From Peptostreptococcus anaerobius VPI 4330 = DSM 2949 (GTDB taxonomy: Bacteria; Bacillota; Clostridia; Peptostreptococcales; Peptostreptococcaceae), in the NCBI RefSeq assembly GCF_000381525.1, contig NZ_KB906624.1:1-36680 (forward strand): a DNA stretch of 36,680 bases, given 5' to 3'. The first letter of the stretch is position 1, and each line of letters begins with the position of its first letter. The notes beneath the pieces are model-generated. The model did no database searches, was not told the origin of the DNA, and saw only the letters and a program-made list of their open reading frames with translations. Below, piece after piece: positions 14,547 through 25,742 of the stretch. Made by a program: the position numbers and the translations under genes.

Positions 14547-16526
14547 ATGCCTGAATTTAAAATACAATCAGATTTTAAGCCTATGGGTGACCAACCCAAG
14601 GCCATAGATACAATATGTAAATCTATAGAAAATAAAAATAAATTTCAGACCCTAGTCGGCGTAACTGGATCGGGTAAGACTTTTGCAATGGCCAATATAA
14701 TTGAAAGAGTAAAAAAACCGACATTGATATTGGCCCACAACAAGACTCTTGCAGCCCAGCTATATGGTGAGTTTAAGGAGTTTTTCCCAGACAACGCTGT
14801 TGAGTATTTTGTTTCGTATTACGATTACTACCAACCAGAGGCCTACGTTGCTCATTCTGATACCTACATAGAAAAAGATGCCAGTATCAATGATGAGATC
14901 GACAAGCTAAGGCATTCGGCTACAGCTGCCATATTAGAAAGACAAGATACCATAATAATTTCGTCAGTTTCTTGTATATATGGTTTGGGTGATCCCAAGG
15001 ACTACAAGGAATTGATGTTGTCGCTGAGGCCAGGCATGATGAGGGATAGGGATGATGTGATAAGAAGGCTCGTTGAAATCCAGTACGAGAGGAATGATGT
15101 CAACTTCATCCGTGGTACATTTAGGGTTAGAGGGGATATATTAGAGATATTCCCAGCATCGACTGATGACAAGGCTATAAGGGTTGAGTTCTTCGGTGAT
15201 GAGATAGACAGAATTACAGAGATAGACTATATAACTGGCAAGGTCGTCGCTGAACGTGGTCATATAGCCATATTCCCGGCTTCCCACTATGTTACAACGC
15301 CAGAGAGGATAGAATCGGCGATCATTTCTATCGAGGAAGAATTAGAAAAGGCCATAGCTGATTTTAAGGCCAATGACAAGTTGTTAGAGGCCCAGAGGAT
15401 TGAACAAAGAACTAAATATGATATAGAGATGTTGAGGGAGATAGGTTTTTGCCAGGGTATAGAGAACTATTCTAGGCATATAACTGGAAGAAAAAAGGGT
15501 GAAAAACCATATACATTGATGGACTTCTTCCCAGATGATTTCTTGCTGATTGTAGATGAGTCACACGTAACACTCCCACAGGTAAGGGGTATGTATGGCG
15601 GAGATAGGTCTAGAAAAAAATCCCTTATAGAAAATGGATTTAGACTTGAATCTGCCTATGACAATAGACCCCTTAACTTTGAGGAATTTGAATCCAACTT
15701 AAATCAGGTCCTATTTACAACAGCTACACCAGGACCATATGAGATGGAACACACCGATGTATTTGCAGAGCAGATAATAAGGCCTACAGGTCTACTTGAT
15801 CCGTTAATCGATGTAAGACCGGTAAATAACCAGATAGATGACCTTTTAGTAGAGATAAATAAGACTATAGAAAGTGGAGAGAGGGTTCTAATCACAACTC
15901 TTACAAAGAAGATGTCAGAGGACCTTACAAATTATTTAAAGGGAGTAGGCATCAAGGTCAAATACCTTCACTCAGACATAGTAACACTTGAAAGAACTGA
16001 GATAATAAGAGACCTAAGACTTGGTAAATTTGACGTATTGGTAGGGATCAACCTCCTAAGAGAGGGACTGGATATACCAGAAGTGTCCCTTATAGCAATA
16101 CTTGATGCTGACAAGGAAGGCTTCCTACGTTCAGAGACATCCCTAATACAGACCATTGGTAGGGCTGCCAGAAATTCAAATGGTAGGGTAATAATGTATG
16201 CAGACAAGATTACGGACTCTATGAAGAGGGCAATTGATGAGACTGAGAGAAGAAGGTCAATCCAGATGGCCTACAATGAAGAACATGGCATTGTACCAAA
16301 GACTATTTCAAAAAATATCAGGGACAATATAGCCATAACAAGGGTAGCAGAAGAGGCAGAATCATATGACCTATCAGGAATAAAGGGTCTTAAGGACCAG
16401 GATGAAATAGCTACGACTATTATAATACTTAAGTCTAAGATGATGGAAGAGGCGGAAAAGTTAAACTTTGAGTTGGCAGCTGAATTAAGAGATAAGGTTA
16501 CTGAACTAGAGAAAAAATTAAAATAG
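14547..16526 (+). CDS. uvrB: Excinuclease ABC subunit B
   Basis: This 659-residue protein has the usual UvrB length. It is the damage-verifying helicase of nucleotide excision repair, loaded by UvrA and then bound by UvrC. Walker A GVTGSGKT lies at 38-45. The beta-hairpin that clamps DNA is in the [12 protein letters not shown] region (about 91-102). The helicase motif [10 protein letters not shown], the motif [13 protein letters not shown], and [14 protein letters not shown] (motif VI) are all present. The C-terminal UVR domain, which binds UvrC, is seen as [20 protein letters not shown]. The ATG at 14,547 is preceded by AAAGGAG. uvrA follows after 31 bases, so the two are probably one operon. 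Confidence 0.98.
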   Translation: MPEFKIQSDFKPMGDQPKAIDTICKSIENKNKFQTLVGVTGSGKTFAMANIIERVKKPTLILAHNKTLAAQLYGEFKEFFPDNAVEYFVSYYDYYQPEAYVAHSDTYIEKDASINDEIDKLRHSATAAILERQDTIIISSVSCIYGLGDPKDYKELMLSLRPGMMRDRDDVIRRLVEIQYERNDVNFIRGTFRVRGDILEIFPASTDDKAIRVEFFGDEIDRITEIDYITGKVVAERGHIAIFPASHYVTTPERIESAIISIEEELEKAIADFKANDKLLEAQRIEQRTKYDIEMLREIGFCQGIENYSRHITGRKKGEKPYTLMDFFPDDFLLIVDESHVTLPQVRGMYGGDRSRKKSLIENGFRLESAYDNRPLNFEEFESNLNQVLFTTATPGPYEMEHTDVFAEQIIRPTGLLDPLIDVRPVNNQIDDLLVEINKTIESGERVLITTLTKKMSEDLTNYLKGVGIKVKYLHSDIVTLERTEIIRDLRLGKFDVLVGINLLREGLDIPEVSLIAILDADKEGFLRSETSLIQTIGRAARNSNGRVIMYADKITDSMKRAIDETERRRSIQMAYNEEHGIVPKTISKNIRDNIAITRVAEEAESYDLSGIKGLKDQDEIATTIIILKSKMMEEAEKLNFELAAELRDKVTELEKKLK

Positions 16527-16557
16527 CTACTAGAAATAAAAAGAGAAAGAGGTATTG

Positions 16558-19383
16558 ATGAAGGATTTAATAAAGATAAGAGGCGCTAGAGAAAACAACC
16601 TGAAAAATGTAGACCTAACCCTTCCTAGAGACAAGTTTATAGTGTTTACGGGTTTGTCAGGTTCAGGAAAATCGTCTTTGGCCTTTGATACAATATATGC
16701 AGAAGGCCAGAGAAGGTATGTTGAAAGTTTGTCTTCTTACGCGAGACAGTTTTTGGGGCAGATGAGCAAACCAAATGTAGAATCAATTGAAGGCTTGTCT
16801 CCTGCAATATCTATAGACCAGAAGACAACTTCCAAAAACCCTAGGTCTACTGTTGGTACGGTAACAGAGATATATGACTACCTAAGGCTCTTGTTTGCGA
16901 GGGTAGGCAAGGTACATTGTCCTGTATGCGGTCAGCTTATAAGCCAGATGACAGTCCAGGAGATAGTGGACTCAATAATGGAGCATGAGCAGAGGACAAA
17001 AATACAGATATTATCTCCTATAGTTAGGGGACAAAAGGGAAGTCATAAAAAGGTAATAGACAACATCAGGAAGGAAGGTTTTGTAAGGGTTAGGATAGAC
17101 GGAGAAACCTATGATGTAAATGATGAGTTTGAGTTAGAGAAAAATAAGAAACACACTATTGAGGTAATAGTAGATAGGATAGTTATCAAGGAAAATATAG
17201 AAGCAAGGCTTGCTGGATCTGTTGAGACAGCTGTAAAATTGTCTGATGGATTAATTATATGCCATGTTATAGATGGTGAAGAAACCATGTATTCTACTAA
17301 GTTTGCCTGTCCTGACCACGGTATCGGCATAGAAGAATTATCGCCTAGGATGTTCTCGTTTAATGCTCCATTTGGTGCCTGTGATGTATGTAATGGGCTT
17401 GGAGAATCAAGAGAGGTTGATGTAGACCTAGTTGTTCCAAATAAGGAGCTGAGCTTGAAGCAGGGAGCCATTGCTGCATGGTCTACAAATGGTCTCAACG
17501 ATAACACATATTACTCGATGATGGTAAAGGCTCTTTGTGACAAGTATAATGTCTCTATAGAAACACCTTTTAAGGACTTGCCAGATGATTTTGTTGAGGA
17601 GTTGCTTTACGGTAAGGAAAACACCCTGCTTACATTTGAATTTGATTCCAAGTTTGGTGGTATGAAGACCTATCAAAATTACTATGAGGGTGTTGTTGTA
17701 AACTTGGAAAGAAGATATAGAGAGACCAACTCAGATGCAATGAGGGATAGGCTGGATGATTTTATGGCAGATAGGCCTTGTCCAAAGTGTAAGGGCAGGA
17801 GGTTAAAACCAGAAGTCTTAGCTGTCAAGGTAGGTGGCAAAAATATTATGGAGGTTACAGACCTGTCAGTTGAGGACCTGATCGACTATATTGAGGGGCT
17901 AAACCTATCTGAAATGGATATGCATATAGCCAAGGATGTCGTAAAGGAAATTAGGGAGAGGGCATCTTTTTTGAAAAACGTAGGTCTTGGCTACCTTACC
18001 CTTTCAAGAAAGGCAGGAACCCTATCAGGTGGGGAGGCCCAGAGAATTAGGCTGGCTACCCAGATAGGTTCTGCGCTTACAGGAGTCTTGTATGTCCTTG
18101 ACGAACCTAGTATAGGTCTGCACCAGAGGGATAATGACAAGTTGATAGCAACCCTAAGAAACTTAACTGACCTAGGTAATACCCTAATAGTAGTCGAACA
18201 CGATGAAGATACTATGAGGGCAGCAGACTACATTGTAGACATTGGACCAGCTGCAGGTATCCATGGTGGTGAAATAGTAGCCCAGGGTCCAGTTGAAGAG
18301 ATAATAAAAAATCCAAACTCCATAACAGGTAAGTACTTGAGTGGAGAAATCAAGATACCAGTACCTGAAACTACAAGAGAAGGAAACGGTAATTTTGTAG
18401 AGGTGGTCGGTGCCAAGGAAAACAACCTTAAAAATATAAATGTAAAATTCCCTCTTGGAAAGTTTACCTGTGTAACTGGAGTATCTGGATCAGGCAAGTC
18501 AACCTTGGTAAATGAAATCTTGTACAAGGGCTTAACCCACAAAATAAACAAGTCCAGGGTAAGACCAGGAGACCACAAGGAGATACTTGGAACTGAGCAT
18601 ATAGACAAGATAATAAATATAGACCAGTCACCTATAGGAAGGACACCAAGATCTAATCCTGCAACCTACACAGGAGTATTTGACATGATAAGAGACCTAT
18701 TTGCTTCTACAAATGAGGCAAAGGCAAGAGGCTATAAAAAGGGCAGGTTCTCATTTAATGTCAAGGGAGGTAGATGTGAAGCTTGTAAGGGAGATGGTAT
18801 ACTCAAAATAGAGATGTTCTTTTTACCTGATGTATATGTACCATGCGAGGTATGCAAGGGGGAAAGGTATAACAGGGAGACCCTTCAGGTAAAATACAAG
18901 GACAAGTCTATAGCTGACGTCTTGGATATGAATGTAGAAGAGGCTCTTGAATTCTTTGAGAACCATGCATCCATAAAAAGAAAGTTGGAGAGTCTTATGG
19001 ACGTTGGTCTATCCTATATCAAACTAGGTCAACCTTCAACCCAGCTATCAGGTGGTGAAGCTCAGAGAATAAAGCTAGCTACAGAGTTATCAAAGAGACC
19101 TACAGGTAGGACCATGTACATACTTGACGAACCAACAACAGGTCTTCATTCAGAAGATGTGAGGAAACTTATAGAGGTTCTTCAGAGATTGGCAGATACG
19201 GGCAATACTGTGGTAGTAATCGAGCATAACCTAGATGTAATTAAGACTGCTGACCATATAATAGACCTTGGTCCAGAGGGAGGTACCATGGGAGGTACTA
19301 TCATAGCAACCGGAAGACCAGTGGATATATGTAAGGTAGAGTCTTCTTATACAGGCCAGTACCTAAAAAAGGTTATGAAGTAA
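16558..19383 (+). CDS. uvrA: Excinuclease ABC subunit A
   Basis: This 941-residue ATPase scans DNA for bulky lesions and loads UvrB. I choose the ATG at 16,558 rather than the TTG at 16,555 because AGAGG is only two bases from the latter. Domain features include a first Walker [10 protein letters not shown] (32-40), zinc-binding clusters such as CPVCG and CDVCNGLG, a signature [15 protein letters not shown], a second Walker [10 protein letters not shown], the C-terminal zinc finger CEACKGDG...[10 protein letters not shown], and the second signature [12 protein letters not shown]. Both ATPase sites look intact. The stop codon lies in a 20-bp tandem duplication. uvrB is directly upstream; uvrC is two genes downstream, so all three excinuclease genes are clustered. 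Confidence 0.98.
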   Translation: MKDLIKIRGARENNLKNVDLTLPRDKFIVFTGLSGSGKSSLAFDTIYAEGQRRYVESLSSYARQFLGQMSKPNVESIEGLSPAISIDQKTTSKNPRSTVGTVTEIYDYLRLLFARVGKVHCPVCGQLISQMTVQEIVDSIMEHEQRTKIQILSPIVRGQKGSHKKVIDNIRKEGFVRVRIDGETYDVNDEFELEKNKKHTIEVIVDRIVIKENIEARLAGSVETAVKLSDGLIICHVIDGEETMYSTKFACPDHGIGIEELSPRMFSFNAPFGACDVCNGLGESREVDVDLVVPNKELSLKQGAIAAWSTNGLNDNTYYSMMVKALCDKYNVSIETPFKDLPDDFVEELLYGKENTLLTFEFDSKFGGMKTYQNYYEGVVVNLERRYRETNSDAMRDRLDDFMADRPCPKCKGRRLKPEVLAVKVGGKNIMEVTDLSVEDLIDYIEGLNLSEMDMHIAKDVVKEIRERASFLKNVGLGYLTLSRKAGTLSGGEAQRIRLATQIGSALTGVLYVLDEPSIGLHQRDNDKLIATLRNLTDLGNTLIVVEHDEDTMRAADYIVDIGPAAGIHGGEIVAQGPVEEIIKNPNSITGKYLSGEIKIPVPETTREGNGNFVEVVGAKENNLKNINVKFPLGKFTCVTGVSGSGKSTLVNEILYKGLTHKINKSRVRPGDHKEILGTEHIDKIINIDQSPIGRTPRSNPATYTGVFDMIRDLFASTNEAKARGYKKGRFSFNVKGGRCEACKGDGILKIEMFFLPDVYVPCEVCKGERYNRETLQVKYKDKSIADVLDMNVEEALEFFENHASIKRKLESLMDVGLSYIKLGQPSTQLSGGEAQRIKLATELSKRPTGRTMYILDEPTTGLHSEDVRKLIEVLQRLADTGNTVVVIEHNLDVIKTADHIIDLGPEGGTMGGTIIATGRPVDICKVESSYTGQYLKKVMK

Positions 19384-19404
19384 TAAAAAAGGTTATGGAG
19401 TAAG
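19365..19404 (+). repeat. 20-bp tandem duplication across the uvrA stop
   Basis: AAAAAAGGTTATGAAGTAAT (19,365-19,384) is followed directly by AAAAAAGGTTATGGAGTAAG (19,385-19,404), with two differences. The first copy supplies the uvrA stop codon, and the second copy lies just after it. Confidence 0.8.
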
Positions 19405-19561
19405 AAAAGAAACTATATTGAAGACATTGCATACAGAAAAATGAAATATATAGGTGTTTATCTTTCATATATAAGGTGTTTTTTAATAAGGGGTTTAACC
19501 TATAAAATGCCTAAAACACTAATGATTAGACTGTTTTAAATTTTTTATAAAAATTCTAAAT

Positions 19562-19597
19562 AAAGAATGGTTTTTCTATAGACCATTCTTTTTTTTT
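19562..19597 (+). terminator. Terminator after uvrBA
   Basis: AAAGAATGGT (19,562-19,571) pairs perfectly with ACCATTCTTT (19,582-19,591) around a ten-base loop and runs into a continuous T tract to 19,597. It separates the uvrBA genes from the symporter gene. Confidence 0.88.
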
Positions 19598-19601
19598 ATT
19601 G

Positions 19602-19607
19602 TATAAT
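19602..19607 (+). promoter_or_regulatory. Candidate -10 box for sstT
   Basis: TATAAT lies 56 bases upstream of the sstT ATG, immediately after the uvrBA terminator. No convincing -35 hexamer is visible because the expected position falls in the terminator stem and T tract. Confidence 0.45.
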
Positions 19608-19662
19608 AGCAATATCAACTTTTCACAGTTGAAAATATATTAATAAAAGGAGGAAATGAATA

Positions 19663-20931
19663 ATGAAAAATTTATTCGAAAAATGGAACAGCATAAGCCT
19701 CGTTAAGCGTATTATATGCGGTATGATTATCGGTGCTGTGCTCGGTATGGCTGTCCCGAACGCCAAGGCAATAGCTATACTCGGTTCACTGTTCGTTGGT
19801 GCTTTAAAGGCAGTAGCGCCAGTATTGGTATTTTTCCTTGTAATTGCGGCTATAGCCCAGCACAAGGAAGGTCATAAGACAAATATGAAACAAATTATAG
19901 TACTTTATATGATAGGTACTTTAGTTGCATCCTTAGTTGCAGTAATAGCAAGCTTTGCTTTCCCAGTGACTTTAGTACTAGCTGAGGGAGCTAAAGACGT
20001 GACCGCACCGGGTGGCATATCAGAAGTTTTAAAGACGCTTCTTATGAATGCCGTAGACAACCCAATCAACGCAATCATTAACGCTAATTTTATAGGAATT
20101 TTAACGTGGTCCTTGATATTTGGTTTTGCACTAAGAAAGGCTTCCGATAGAACGAAGGAAATACTAGTGGACGTATCAGATGCTATATCTGGAGCAGTAA
20201 GGGCAGTAATCAGTCTTGCTCCATTTGGTATCATGGGACTTGTATTCGATACAGTTTCAACTAATGGTATATCAGTATTTACAAACTATGGAAAATTATT
20301 GTTGGTATTGGTTGGATGTATGTTATTTGTTGCCCTAGTTGCCAACCCAATTATAGTATGGTTGAACATCAGGACAAATCCATACCCAATAGTTCTTAGG
20401 ACACTAAAGGATTCTGGTCTGTATGCATTCTTCACTAGAAGTTCAGCAGCCAACATTCCAGTTAACATGAAGCTTTGTAAGGAACTAGGACTAGATGAAG
20501 ATACATATTCAGTATCAATACCTCTAGGTGCTACTATCAATATGGGTGGTGCAGCTATAACAATAGCAGTACTTGCTCTTGCGGCAGCTCATACGGTAGG
20601 TATCAAGGTAGATATAGCTACTGCAGTTATACTTTGCGTACTATCAACTGTTTCAGCTTGCGGTGCATCTGGTGTTGCAGGTGGTTCATTGTTGTTGATA
20701 CCTCTTGCTTGTTCTCTATTCGGCATAAATATAGATATAGCAATGCAGGTTGTAGGAGTTGGATTTATAATAGGAGTTATCCAGGACTCTTGTGAGACTG
20801 GTCTAAATTCATCTACAGACGTATTGTTTACAGCTACTGCCGAACTTTGCAATAGGAGAAAAGAAGGTAGAAAAGTAGATTATAAGACTGTTAAGGCTGA
20901 TGCAAAGGCCTACAATGAAGCTAATTTATAA
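19663..20931 (+). CDS. sstT: Serine/threonine:Na+ symporter
   Basis: This 422-residue integral membrane protein belongs to the dicarboxylate/amino acid:cation symporter family, and its overall sequence is that of SstT, which imports serine and threonine with sodium. Multiple hydrophobic segments span the protein. The conserved ligand-binding region is visible: the re-entrant loop serine-rich motif [12 protein letters not shown], the sodium-site motif [11 protein letters not shown], the second re-entrant loop around [12 protein letters not shown], and [13 protein letters not shown] near the C-terminus. The ATG has AAAGGAGG upstream. It is flanked by terminators on both sides, so it is a single-gene unit inserted between uvrBA and uvrC. 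Confidence 0.95.
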   Translation: MKNLFEKWNSISLVKRIICGMIIGAVLGMAVPNAKAIAILGSLFVGALKAVAPVLVFFLVIAAIAQHKEGHKTNMKQIIVLYMIGTLVASLVAVIASFAFPVTLVLAEGAKDVTAPGGISEVLKTLLMNAVDNPINAIINANFIGILTWSLIFGFALRKASDRTKEILVDVSDAISGAVRAVISLAPFGIMGLVFDTVSTNGISVFTNYGKLLLVLVGCMLFVALVANPIIVWLNIRTNPYPIVLRTLKDSGLYAFFTRSSAANIPVNMKLCKELGLDEDTYSVSIPLGATINMGGAAITIAVLALAAAHTVGIKVDIATAVILCVLSTVSACGASGVAGGSLLLIPLACSLFGINIDIAMQVVGVGFIIGVIQDSCETGLNSSTDVLFTATAELCNRRKEGRKVDYKTVKADAKAYNEANL

Positions 20932-20950
20932 TATTTAATATCAACTATTA

Positions 20951-20980
20951 AAGGGATGGGTCTAGTACTCATCCTTTTTT
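20951..20980 (+). terminator. Terminator after sstT
   Basis: AAGGGATGGGT (20,951-20,961) pairs with ACTCATCCTTT (20,967-20,977) using two wobble pairs, with a five-base loop and a run of T to 20,980. It lies about 20 bases after the sstT stop. Confidence 0.75.
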
Positions 20981-21199
20981 ATGATATATTTTATATTGAT
21001 TTTTGGGTATATAAGTAGTAGTAAAGTTAAGGTTTTTATAGTATCATGATATAATAAATATGGGATATGATAATAGCATATATCTCAGTATATATTAAAT
21101 TTAAAATTAGGAAACTATAATGAATAATAATATAAATAAAAAAGATAAGGGCAGTATGGAAATATAAACGGAAAAGCAATATAGCGAGGAGGTGATCAG

Positions 21200-23023
21200 G
21201 TGTTCGATATAGAGGGTCATTTAAAGAAACTACCAGCCAGCCCGGGTGTTTACCTGATGAAGGACAGGGACAATAATATAATATATGTAGGGAAGGCTGT
21301 ATCCCTAAAGAACAGGGTAAGGCAGTACTTTCAATCATCTAGGAACCATTCTAAAAAAGTCGTTTCCATGGTTAAAAATATTGATAGCTTTGAATACATA
21401 ATCACTGACTCAGAGGTAGAAGCTCTTATACTTGAGTGTAACCTAATTAAAAAGTATAAGCCCAAGTACAATATACTTCTAAAGGATGATAAGACTTATC
21501 CTTATATAAAGGTTACAGTGAATGAGGACTTTCCTAGGGTTTTGAAGGTGAGGAAGATATTAAAGGATAAGGCTAAGTATTTTGGACCTTACACAAATGT
21601 ATCCGCAGTAAATGATGTTCTAGACCTCATAAGGGATATTTACCCGATTAGGACCTGTAACATAGATATAGATAGGGCTATTAGAACTGGTATGAGGCCA
21701 TGCCTAAACTACCATATAAAAAAATGTACAGGACCCTGCACAGGATATGATATAAAAGAAGATTACAAGAGGATGATAGATGAGATAATTATGTTTCTCC
21801 AGGGCAAGGAAGAAAAACTTGTAACTATGTTTGAAGACAAGATGAAAAAGGCAGCTATGGACCTTGATTTTGAAAATGCTGCCATATACAGGGACAAGAT
21901 CAACAGCCTAAACGAGGTTGCCCAAAAGCAGAAAATCAGTAAGCTACAGAGTGATAATGATCAGGATGTAATTGCCATGGCAAACTTTGACCAAGAAGCC
22001 TGTGTCCAGATATTCTTTATCAGGAATGGCAAGATTTCAGGTAGGGAAAGATTTATGCTAGATGGTATAAAGGACAACGACAGGTCCGAAATACTGGGAT
22101 CTTTTGTAAAGCAGTTTTATATGTCACAGGAATATGTACCCAAGGAGCTGATAGTTGAAGAAGAGATATTTGACCAAGAAATAATAGCCCAAATGTTGTC
22201 TTCTAAGAGGGGGTCAAATGTTTCAATCAAGGTACCTAAAAAGGGAGAAAAAAGAGCCCTTGTTCTTATGGTTAGGAAGAATGCAGAGGAATATCTTGTT
22301 AAGTTTGACGACTTGAAGAAGAAAAAGTATCAAAAGAGCCTTGGAGCCCTTGATGAGCTAAAGGCAGTCCTAGATATAGAGAGTGATCTACACAGGATAG
22401 AGGCCTACGATATTTCAAATATACAGGGTGTCGATTCTATAGGTACCATGGTTGTCTACACAGATGGCATCAAGGACAAAAAAGAATACAGAAGGTTCAA
22501 GATTAAGACTGTTGAGGGACCTGATGACTATGCTTCTATGGCAGAGGTCTTAGACAGGAGATTGAAACATGGCAAGCTACCAGACCTCATACTACTGGAT
22601 GGTGGTAAGGGCCAGGTGTCAGCAGTAAAAAGGGTGCTAAAAGACAATGGCCTAGAGATACCTCTTTGGGGCATGTATAAGGATGATAGACATAGGACCA
22701 AGGGGCTTATAAATTCAGACAAGACAATAGAACTAGATAGGACATCTAGCCTATACAGGTTTGTGTATGGTATTCAGGAAGAGGTACATGGGTATTCCAT
22801 ATCCTACCATAGGAGTCTGAGAGATAAGAAGCTTACTAAATCCATTCTTGATGATGTTCCAGGTATTGGACCTAAGAGAAAGTTGGCCTTGATAAGCAAG
22901 TTTAAGGATATAGGCAAGATAAGGTCTGCAAGTATAGATGAGATAATGGAAGTTGACGGTATAAGTAAGAAGATAGCAGAGGATATAGTAAATATTTTAG
23001 AAAAAGGGGAATACAATGGTTAA
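21200..23023 (+). CDS. uvrC: Excinuclease ABC subunit C
   Basis: This 607-residue protein makes both incisions beside a DNA lesion in complex with UvrB. The start is a GTG at 21,200, supported by GAGGAGGTGAT with 7-base spacing. The N-terminal GIY-YIG nuclease domain is clear (GVYLMKD...IYVGKA, about 16-33). A UVR domain for UvrB contact follows (MKKAAMDLDFENAAIYRDKI, about 214-233). The C-terminal RNase H-like nuclease is marked by AYDISNIQG, and the tandem helix-hairpin-helix by DVPGIGPKRKLALISKF and VDGISKKIAEDI. Its end overlaps hprK by 8 bases, linking DNA repair and carbon-control genes in one transcript. Confidence 0.97.
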   Translation: MFDIEGHLKKLPASPGVYLMKDRDNNIIYVGKAVSLKNRVRQYFQSSRNHSKKVVSMVKNIDSFEYIITDSEVEALILECNLIKKYKPKYNILLKDDKTYPYIKVTVNEDFPRVLKVRKILKDKAKYFGPYTNVSAVNDVLDLIRDIYPIRTCNIDIDRAIRTGMRPCLNYHIKKCTGPCTGYDIKEDYKRMIDEIIMFLQGKEEKLVTMFEDKMKKAAMDLDFENAAIYRDKINSLNEVAQKQKISKLQSDNDQDVIAMANFDQEACVQIFFIRNGKISGRERFMLDGIKDNDRSEILGSFVKQFYMSQEYVPKELIVEEEIFDQEIIAQMLSSKRGSNVSIKVPKKGEKRALVLMVRKNAEEYLVKFDDLKKKKYQKSLGALDELKAVLDIESDLHRIEAYDISNIQGVDSIGTMVVYTDGIKDKKEYRRFKIKTVEGPDDYASMAEVLDRRLKHGKLPDLILLDGGKGQVSAVKRVLKDNGLEIPLWGMYKDDRHRTKGLINSDKTIELDRTSSLYRFVYGIQEEVHGYSISYHRSLRDKKLTKSILDDVPGIGPKRKLALISKFKDIGKIRSASIDEIMEVDGISKKIAEDIVNILEKGEYNG

Positions 23024-23963
23024 AGTAACAGTAAAGAATTTGATTGAAGATTTGGGACTAAAGGTATTAACAGGCAAACTAGAAGCGGCAAAAGAAATAT
23101 ATATAACAGAAAAGGAAGTCAATAGGCCGGGTATACAACTTGCCGGTTATTTTGACTACTTTACTCCAGAGAGAATCCAGGTAATAGGAAAAACAGAGTA
23201 CACATTTTTCGGTAGTTTTTCAACAGAGCACAGGGAAAAGGCCTTGGGAGAATATTTTTCTTATGATATACCTATTATTATTGTTACTAGGGGTATGGAA
23301 CTTAGGGAGGATTTTAGTAAATTTGCCAAGGCATCAGATATAATAGTCTGCTCTACTGAAAGCACTACTACTAGGTTTATCAACAAGCTATCATCTTATC
23401 TTGAAGACAAGATGGCTCCATTTGAGACAATACACGGTGTTATGGTAGACATAAATGGAGTAGGGGTCTTGATCAGGGGAGAGTCTAGTATAGGTAAGTC
23501 GGAAACTGCCCTTGAGCTAGTCCAAAACGGAAATAGGCTAGTGGCTGACGATGCAGTAGAGATAAGACGTATAGATGATGGATTCTTGTCTGCATCTGCA
23601 CCAGAGATCCTAAGGCACTACCTTGAAATAAGAGGAATAGGTATAATAGATGTCAAAAAACTATACGGAGCACGAGCTGTCAAGCCTACCAAAAAAGTTG
23701 ATATTTTAGTTTATCTAGAAAATTGGAATCCAGACAAATTCTATGACAGGCTAGGTCTAGATAGGGAGTATGAAGAGATATTAGGGGTAAGGGTTGAAAA
23801 ATTGATAGTTCCTGTCAAGCCGGGTAGAAATACAGCCATGGTTCTAGAAGTAGCCGCCATGAACTATAGACAGAGGGAAATGGGGGATGATGCAGCCCTA
23901 GAATTTTCTGACAAGCTGATGAATGAAATAGAGAAAAATAAACAAATAAATAAAAATAAATAG
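23016..23963 (+). CDS. hprK: HPr kinase/phosphorylase
   Basis: This 315-residue enzyme phosphorylates and dephosphorylates Ser46 of HPr, the switch for carbon catabolite control in Firmicutes. The N-terminal domain is followed by His140 (in ETIHGV), the P-loop GESSIGKS at 155-162, acidic residues ADD at 177-179 and the family signature EIRGIGIIDVK at 204-214. The P-loop has Ser in place of the more common Gly at its fourth position, but it still fits the G-x4-GKS form. The start overlaps uvrC by 8 bases. The C-terminus ends in an Asn/Lys-rich tail. No promoter is visible directly upstream, consistent with co-transcription. Confidence 0.97.
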   Translation: MVKVTVKNLIEDLGLKVLTGKLEAAKEIYITEKEVNRPGIQLAGYFDYFTPERIQVIGKTEYTFFGSFSTEHREKALGEYFSYDIPIIIVTRGMELREDFSKFAKASDIIVCSTESTTTRFINKLSSYLEDKMAPFETIHGVMVDINGVGVLIRGESSIGKSETALELVQNGNRLVADDAVEIRRIDDGFLSASAPEILRHYLEIRGIGIIDVKKLYGARAVKPTKKVDILVYLENWNPDKFYDRLGLDREYEEILGVRVEKLIVPVKPGRNTAMVLEVAAMNYRQREMGDDAALEFSDKLMNEIEKNKQINKNK

Positions 23964-24054
23964 AATAAAATTATCAAAACTATTGTTATTTTTCACTAGA
24001 TTAGATATTATATAAGGTGGCGTGAAATATATAAATTTCTAGAAGGAGGTAGTT

Positions 24055-24975
24055 ATGGATAAACAATTGACTTTTGAACTCTTGAAAAATGAATTAGACA
24101 AAAGTGAGATTATGGTAGATGAACCCATGCATAATCACATTTCCTTCAAGGTAGGAGGTCCAGCAGATATACTTGTTAGACCAAGGACAGAGGAGGAAAT
24201 ACAGAAAGTATTTAAAATAGCAAAAGAAAATAATATTCCGTTCATAATAAAGGGCAACGGCTCTAATATATTGATAAAAGATGGTGGATTTAGAGGACTA
24301 GTAATTGAAATAGCAGACAATTTCAGTGACTATAAAATAGAAGAAGAAACAATGACAGTACAGGCAGGTGCCCTGCTGTCTATTATAGGTAAAAAGGCGA
24401 TGGAGGCTAGTCTTACAGGCTTTGAATTTGCTTCAGGTATACCGGGTACTCTTGGTGGTGCCCTTGCCATGAATGCAGGTGCATACGGTGGAGAGATGAA
24501 GAATATAGTCGAATCTGTAAGGATAATGGATGAAGATGGAAATATAAAAGAGTATTCAAACGAAGAGATGGCATTTTCATACAGACATAGTAGACTATCC
24601 GATACAAAGCACATAGCCCTATCAGCAAGGATTAAGCTTCAAAAGGGTATCTATGAAGATATAAAAGAGATAATGGATGACTTGAGACTTAAGAGAACTT
24701 CAAAACAGCCTCTTGAATACCCTAGTGCTGGTTCAACTTTCAAGAGACCAGAAGGGTATTTTGCAGGCAAGCTAATACAGGATTCAGACCTAAAGGGATA
24801 CCAAATGGGTGGAGCTCAAGTATCTTCAAAGCATTCAGGTTTTATAATCAACTATGACAAGGCAAGTGCCAAAGACATAATTAACCTTATAGACCATGTA
24901 AAGGAAAGAGTATTTGAATGTTTTGGTGTTCGCTTAGAAGAAGAAGTCAAGATACTTGGAGAAGATGAAGAATAG
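24055..24975 (+). CDS. murB: UDP-N-acetylenolpyruvoylglucosamine reductase
   Basis: This 306-residue flavoenzyme reduces UDP-GlcNAc-enolpyruvate to UDP-MurNAc in peptidoglycan synthesis, in the cytoplasm. FAD-binding motifs are present: NHISFKVGGPADILVRP (about 23-39), GNGSNILIKDGGFRG, and ASGIPGTLGGALAMNAGAYG. Catalytic-region motifs YRHSRL and PSAGSTFKRP (which contains the catalytic Ser) follow. The ATG is preceded by AGAAGGAGG. It heads a compact run of genes (murB, PHP hydrolase, rapZ, glmR, Nudix, whiA) seen widely in Clostridia, where glmR and rapZ connect cell-wall precursor supply to metabolism. Confidence 0.96.
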   Translation: MDKQLTFELLKNELDKSEIMVDEPMHNHISFKVGGPADILVRPRTEEEIQKVFKIAKENNIPFIIKGNGSNILIKDGGFRGLVIEIADNFSDYKIEEETMTVQAGALLSIIGKKAMEASLTGFEFASGIPGTLGGALAMNAGAYGGEMKNIVESVRIMDEDGNIKEYSNEEMAFSYRHSRLSDTKHIALSARIKLQKGIYEDIKEIMDDLRLKRTSKQPLEYPSAGSTFKRPEGYFAGKLIQDSDLKGYQMGGAQVSSKHSGFIINYDKASAKDIINLIDHVKERVFECFGVRLEEEVKILGEDEE

Positions 24976-24991
24976 TATCTGGAGGTAAAAC

Positions 24992-25729
24992 ATGAAGATA
25001 TTAGGAGACTACCACACTCATACGAGATATAGTTGTGGTAACAATGAAAATAGGCTACATGCAAAGGGTACAATAGAAGAGAACGTCAAGGCTGCAATAG
25101 CCAAGGGCATCAAGACTATAGGTATATCCGAACATGGATTTAGACATAATTTTTATGGCCTATCAAAGGAAAATGCCCTAAAAGAGAGGGCTGAAATAGA
25201 CCGCCTAAATGAAAAATATCCTGAGATAAATATATTGATGGGTATGGAGTGTAATATATTGGATGACAAGGGAAGGATTGATATGGATCCAGACCTAATT
25301 CATATATTTGACTATATGTTGGCTGGCTACCACTATGGATCAAAGCCTACATCATTTAAGAATTTGCTTCATCATGCGGACAATCTTTTGACAAATGGTT
25401 TTTTCTCAAAAGAATACAATACTAGGTCAGTTATAAATGCCATGAAGAAGAATAACTTGTTATACATATCCCATCCTGGTGACAAGGGTAGGATAGATAT
25501 AGAAAGGGTTGCTAAGGTAGCTGTAGAAACAGGCACAGGTCTTGAGATAAATGGATATCACGACAGGCTAAGTGCTGACATGATAAGGCAGATTAAAGAT
25601 ATGGATGTCAAATTCTATATTGGGTCTGATGCACACGCACCGGACACAGTTGGAAGGTTTGATCTAGCCATGCAGATAGTCAAAGAAGCGGGAATTAATG
25701 AAGACAGGATAGAAAATATAGAAAAATAA
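24992..25729 (+). CDS. PHP-domain phosphoesterase
   Basis: This 245-residue protein is a polymerase-and-histidinol-phosphatase (PHP) domain hydrolase. The metal-binding motifs are all visible: DYHTHTRYS at 6-14, SEHG near 47-50, a Glu in GMECNI, LYISHPGDKGR in the second half and SDAHAP near the C-terminus. These residues bind a cluster of metal ions that hydrolyses phosphoesters. The substrate is unknown; histidinol phosphate is possible but no histidine genes are nearby. The gene sits 16 bases after murB and 13 bases before rapZ, an arrangement common in Clostridia, which suggests a role linked to the cell-envelope and regulatory cluster rather than to histidine. Confidence 0.9.
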   Translation: MKILGDYHTHTRYSCGNNENRLHAKGTIEENVKAAIAKGIKTIGISEHGFRHNFYGLSKENALKERAEIDRLNEKYPEINILMGMECNILDDKGRIDMDPDLIHIFDYMLAGYHYGSKPTSFKNLLHHADNLLTNGFFSKEYNTRSVINAMKKNNLLYISHPGDKGRIDIERVAKVAVETGTGLEINGYHDRLSADMIRQIKDMDVKFYIGSDAHAPDTVGRFDLAMQIVKEAGINEDRIENIEK

Positions 25730-25742
25730 TGGGGGTGTTGGT

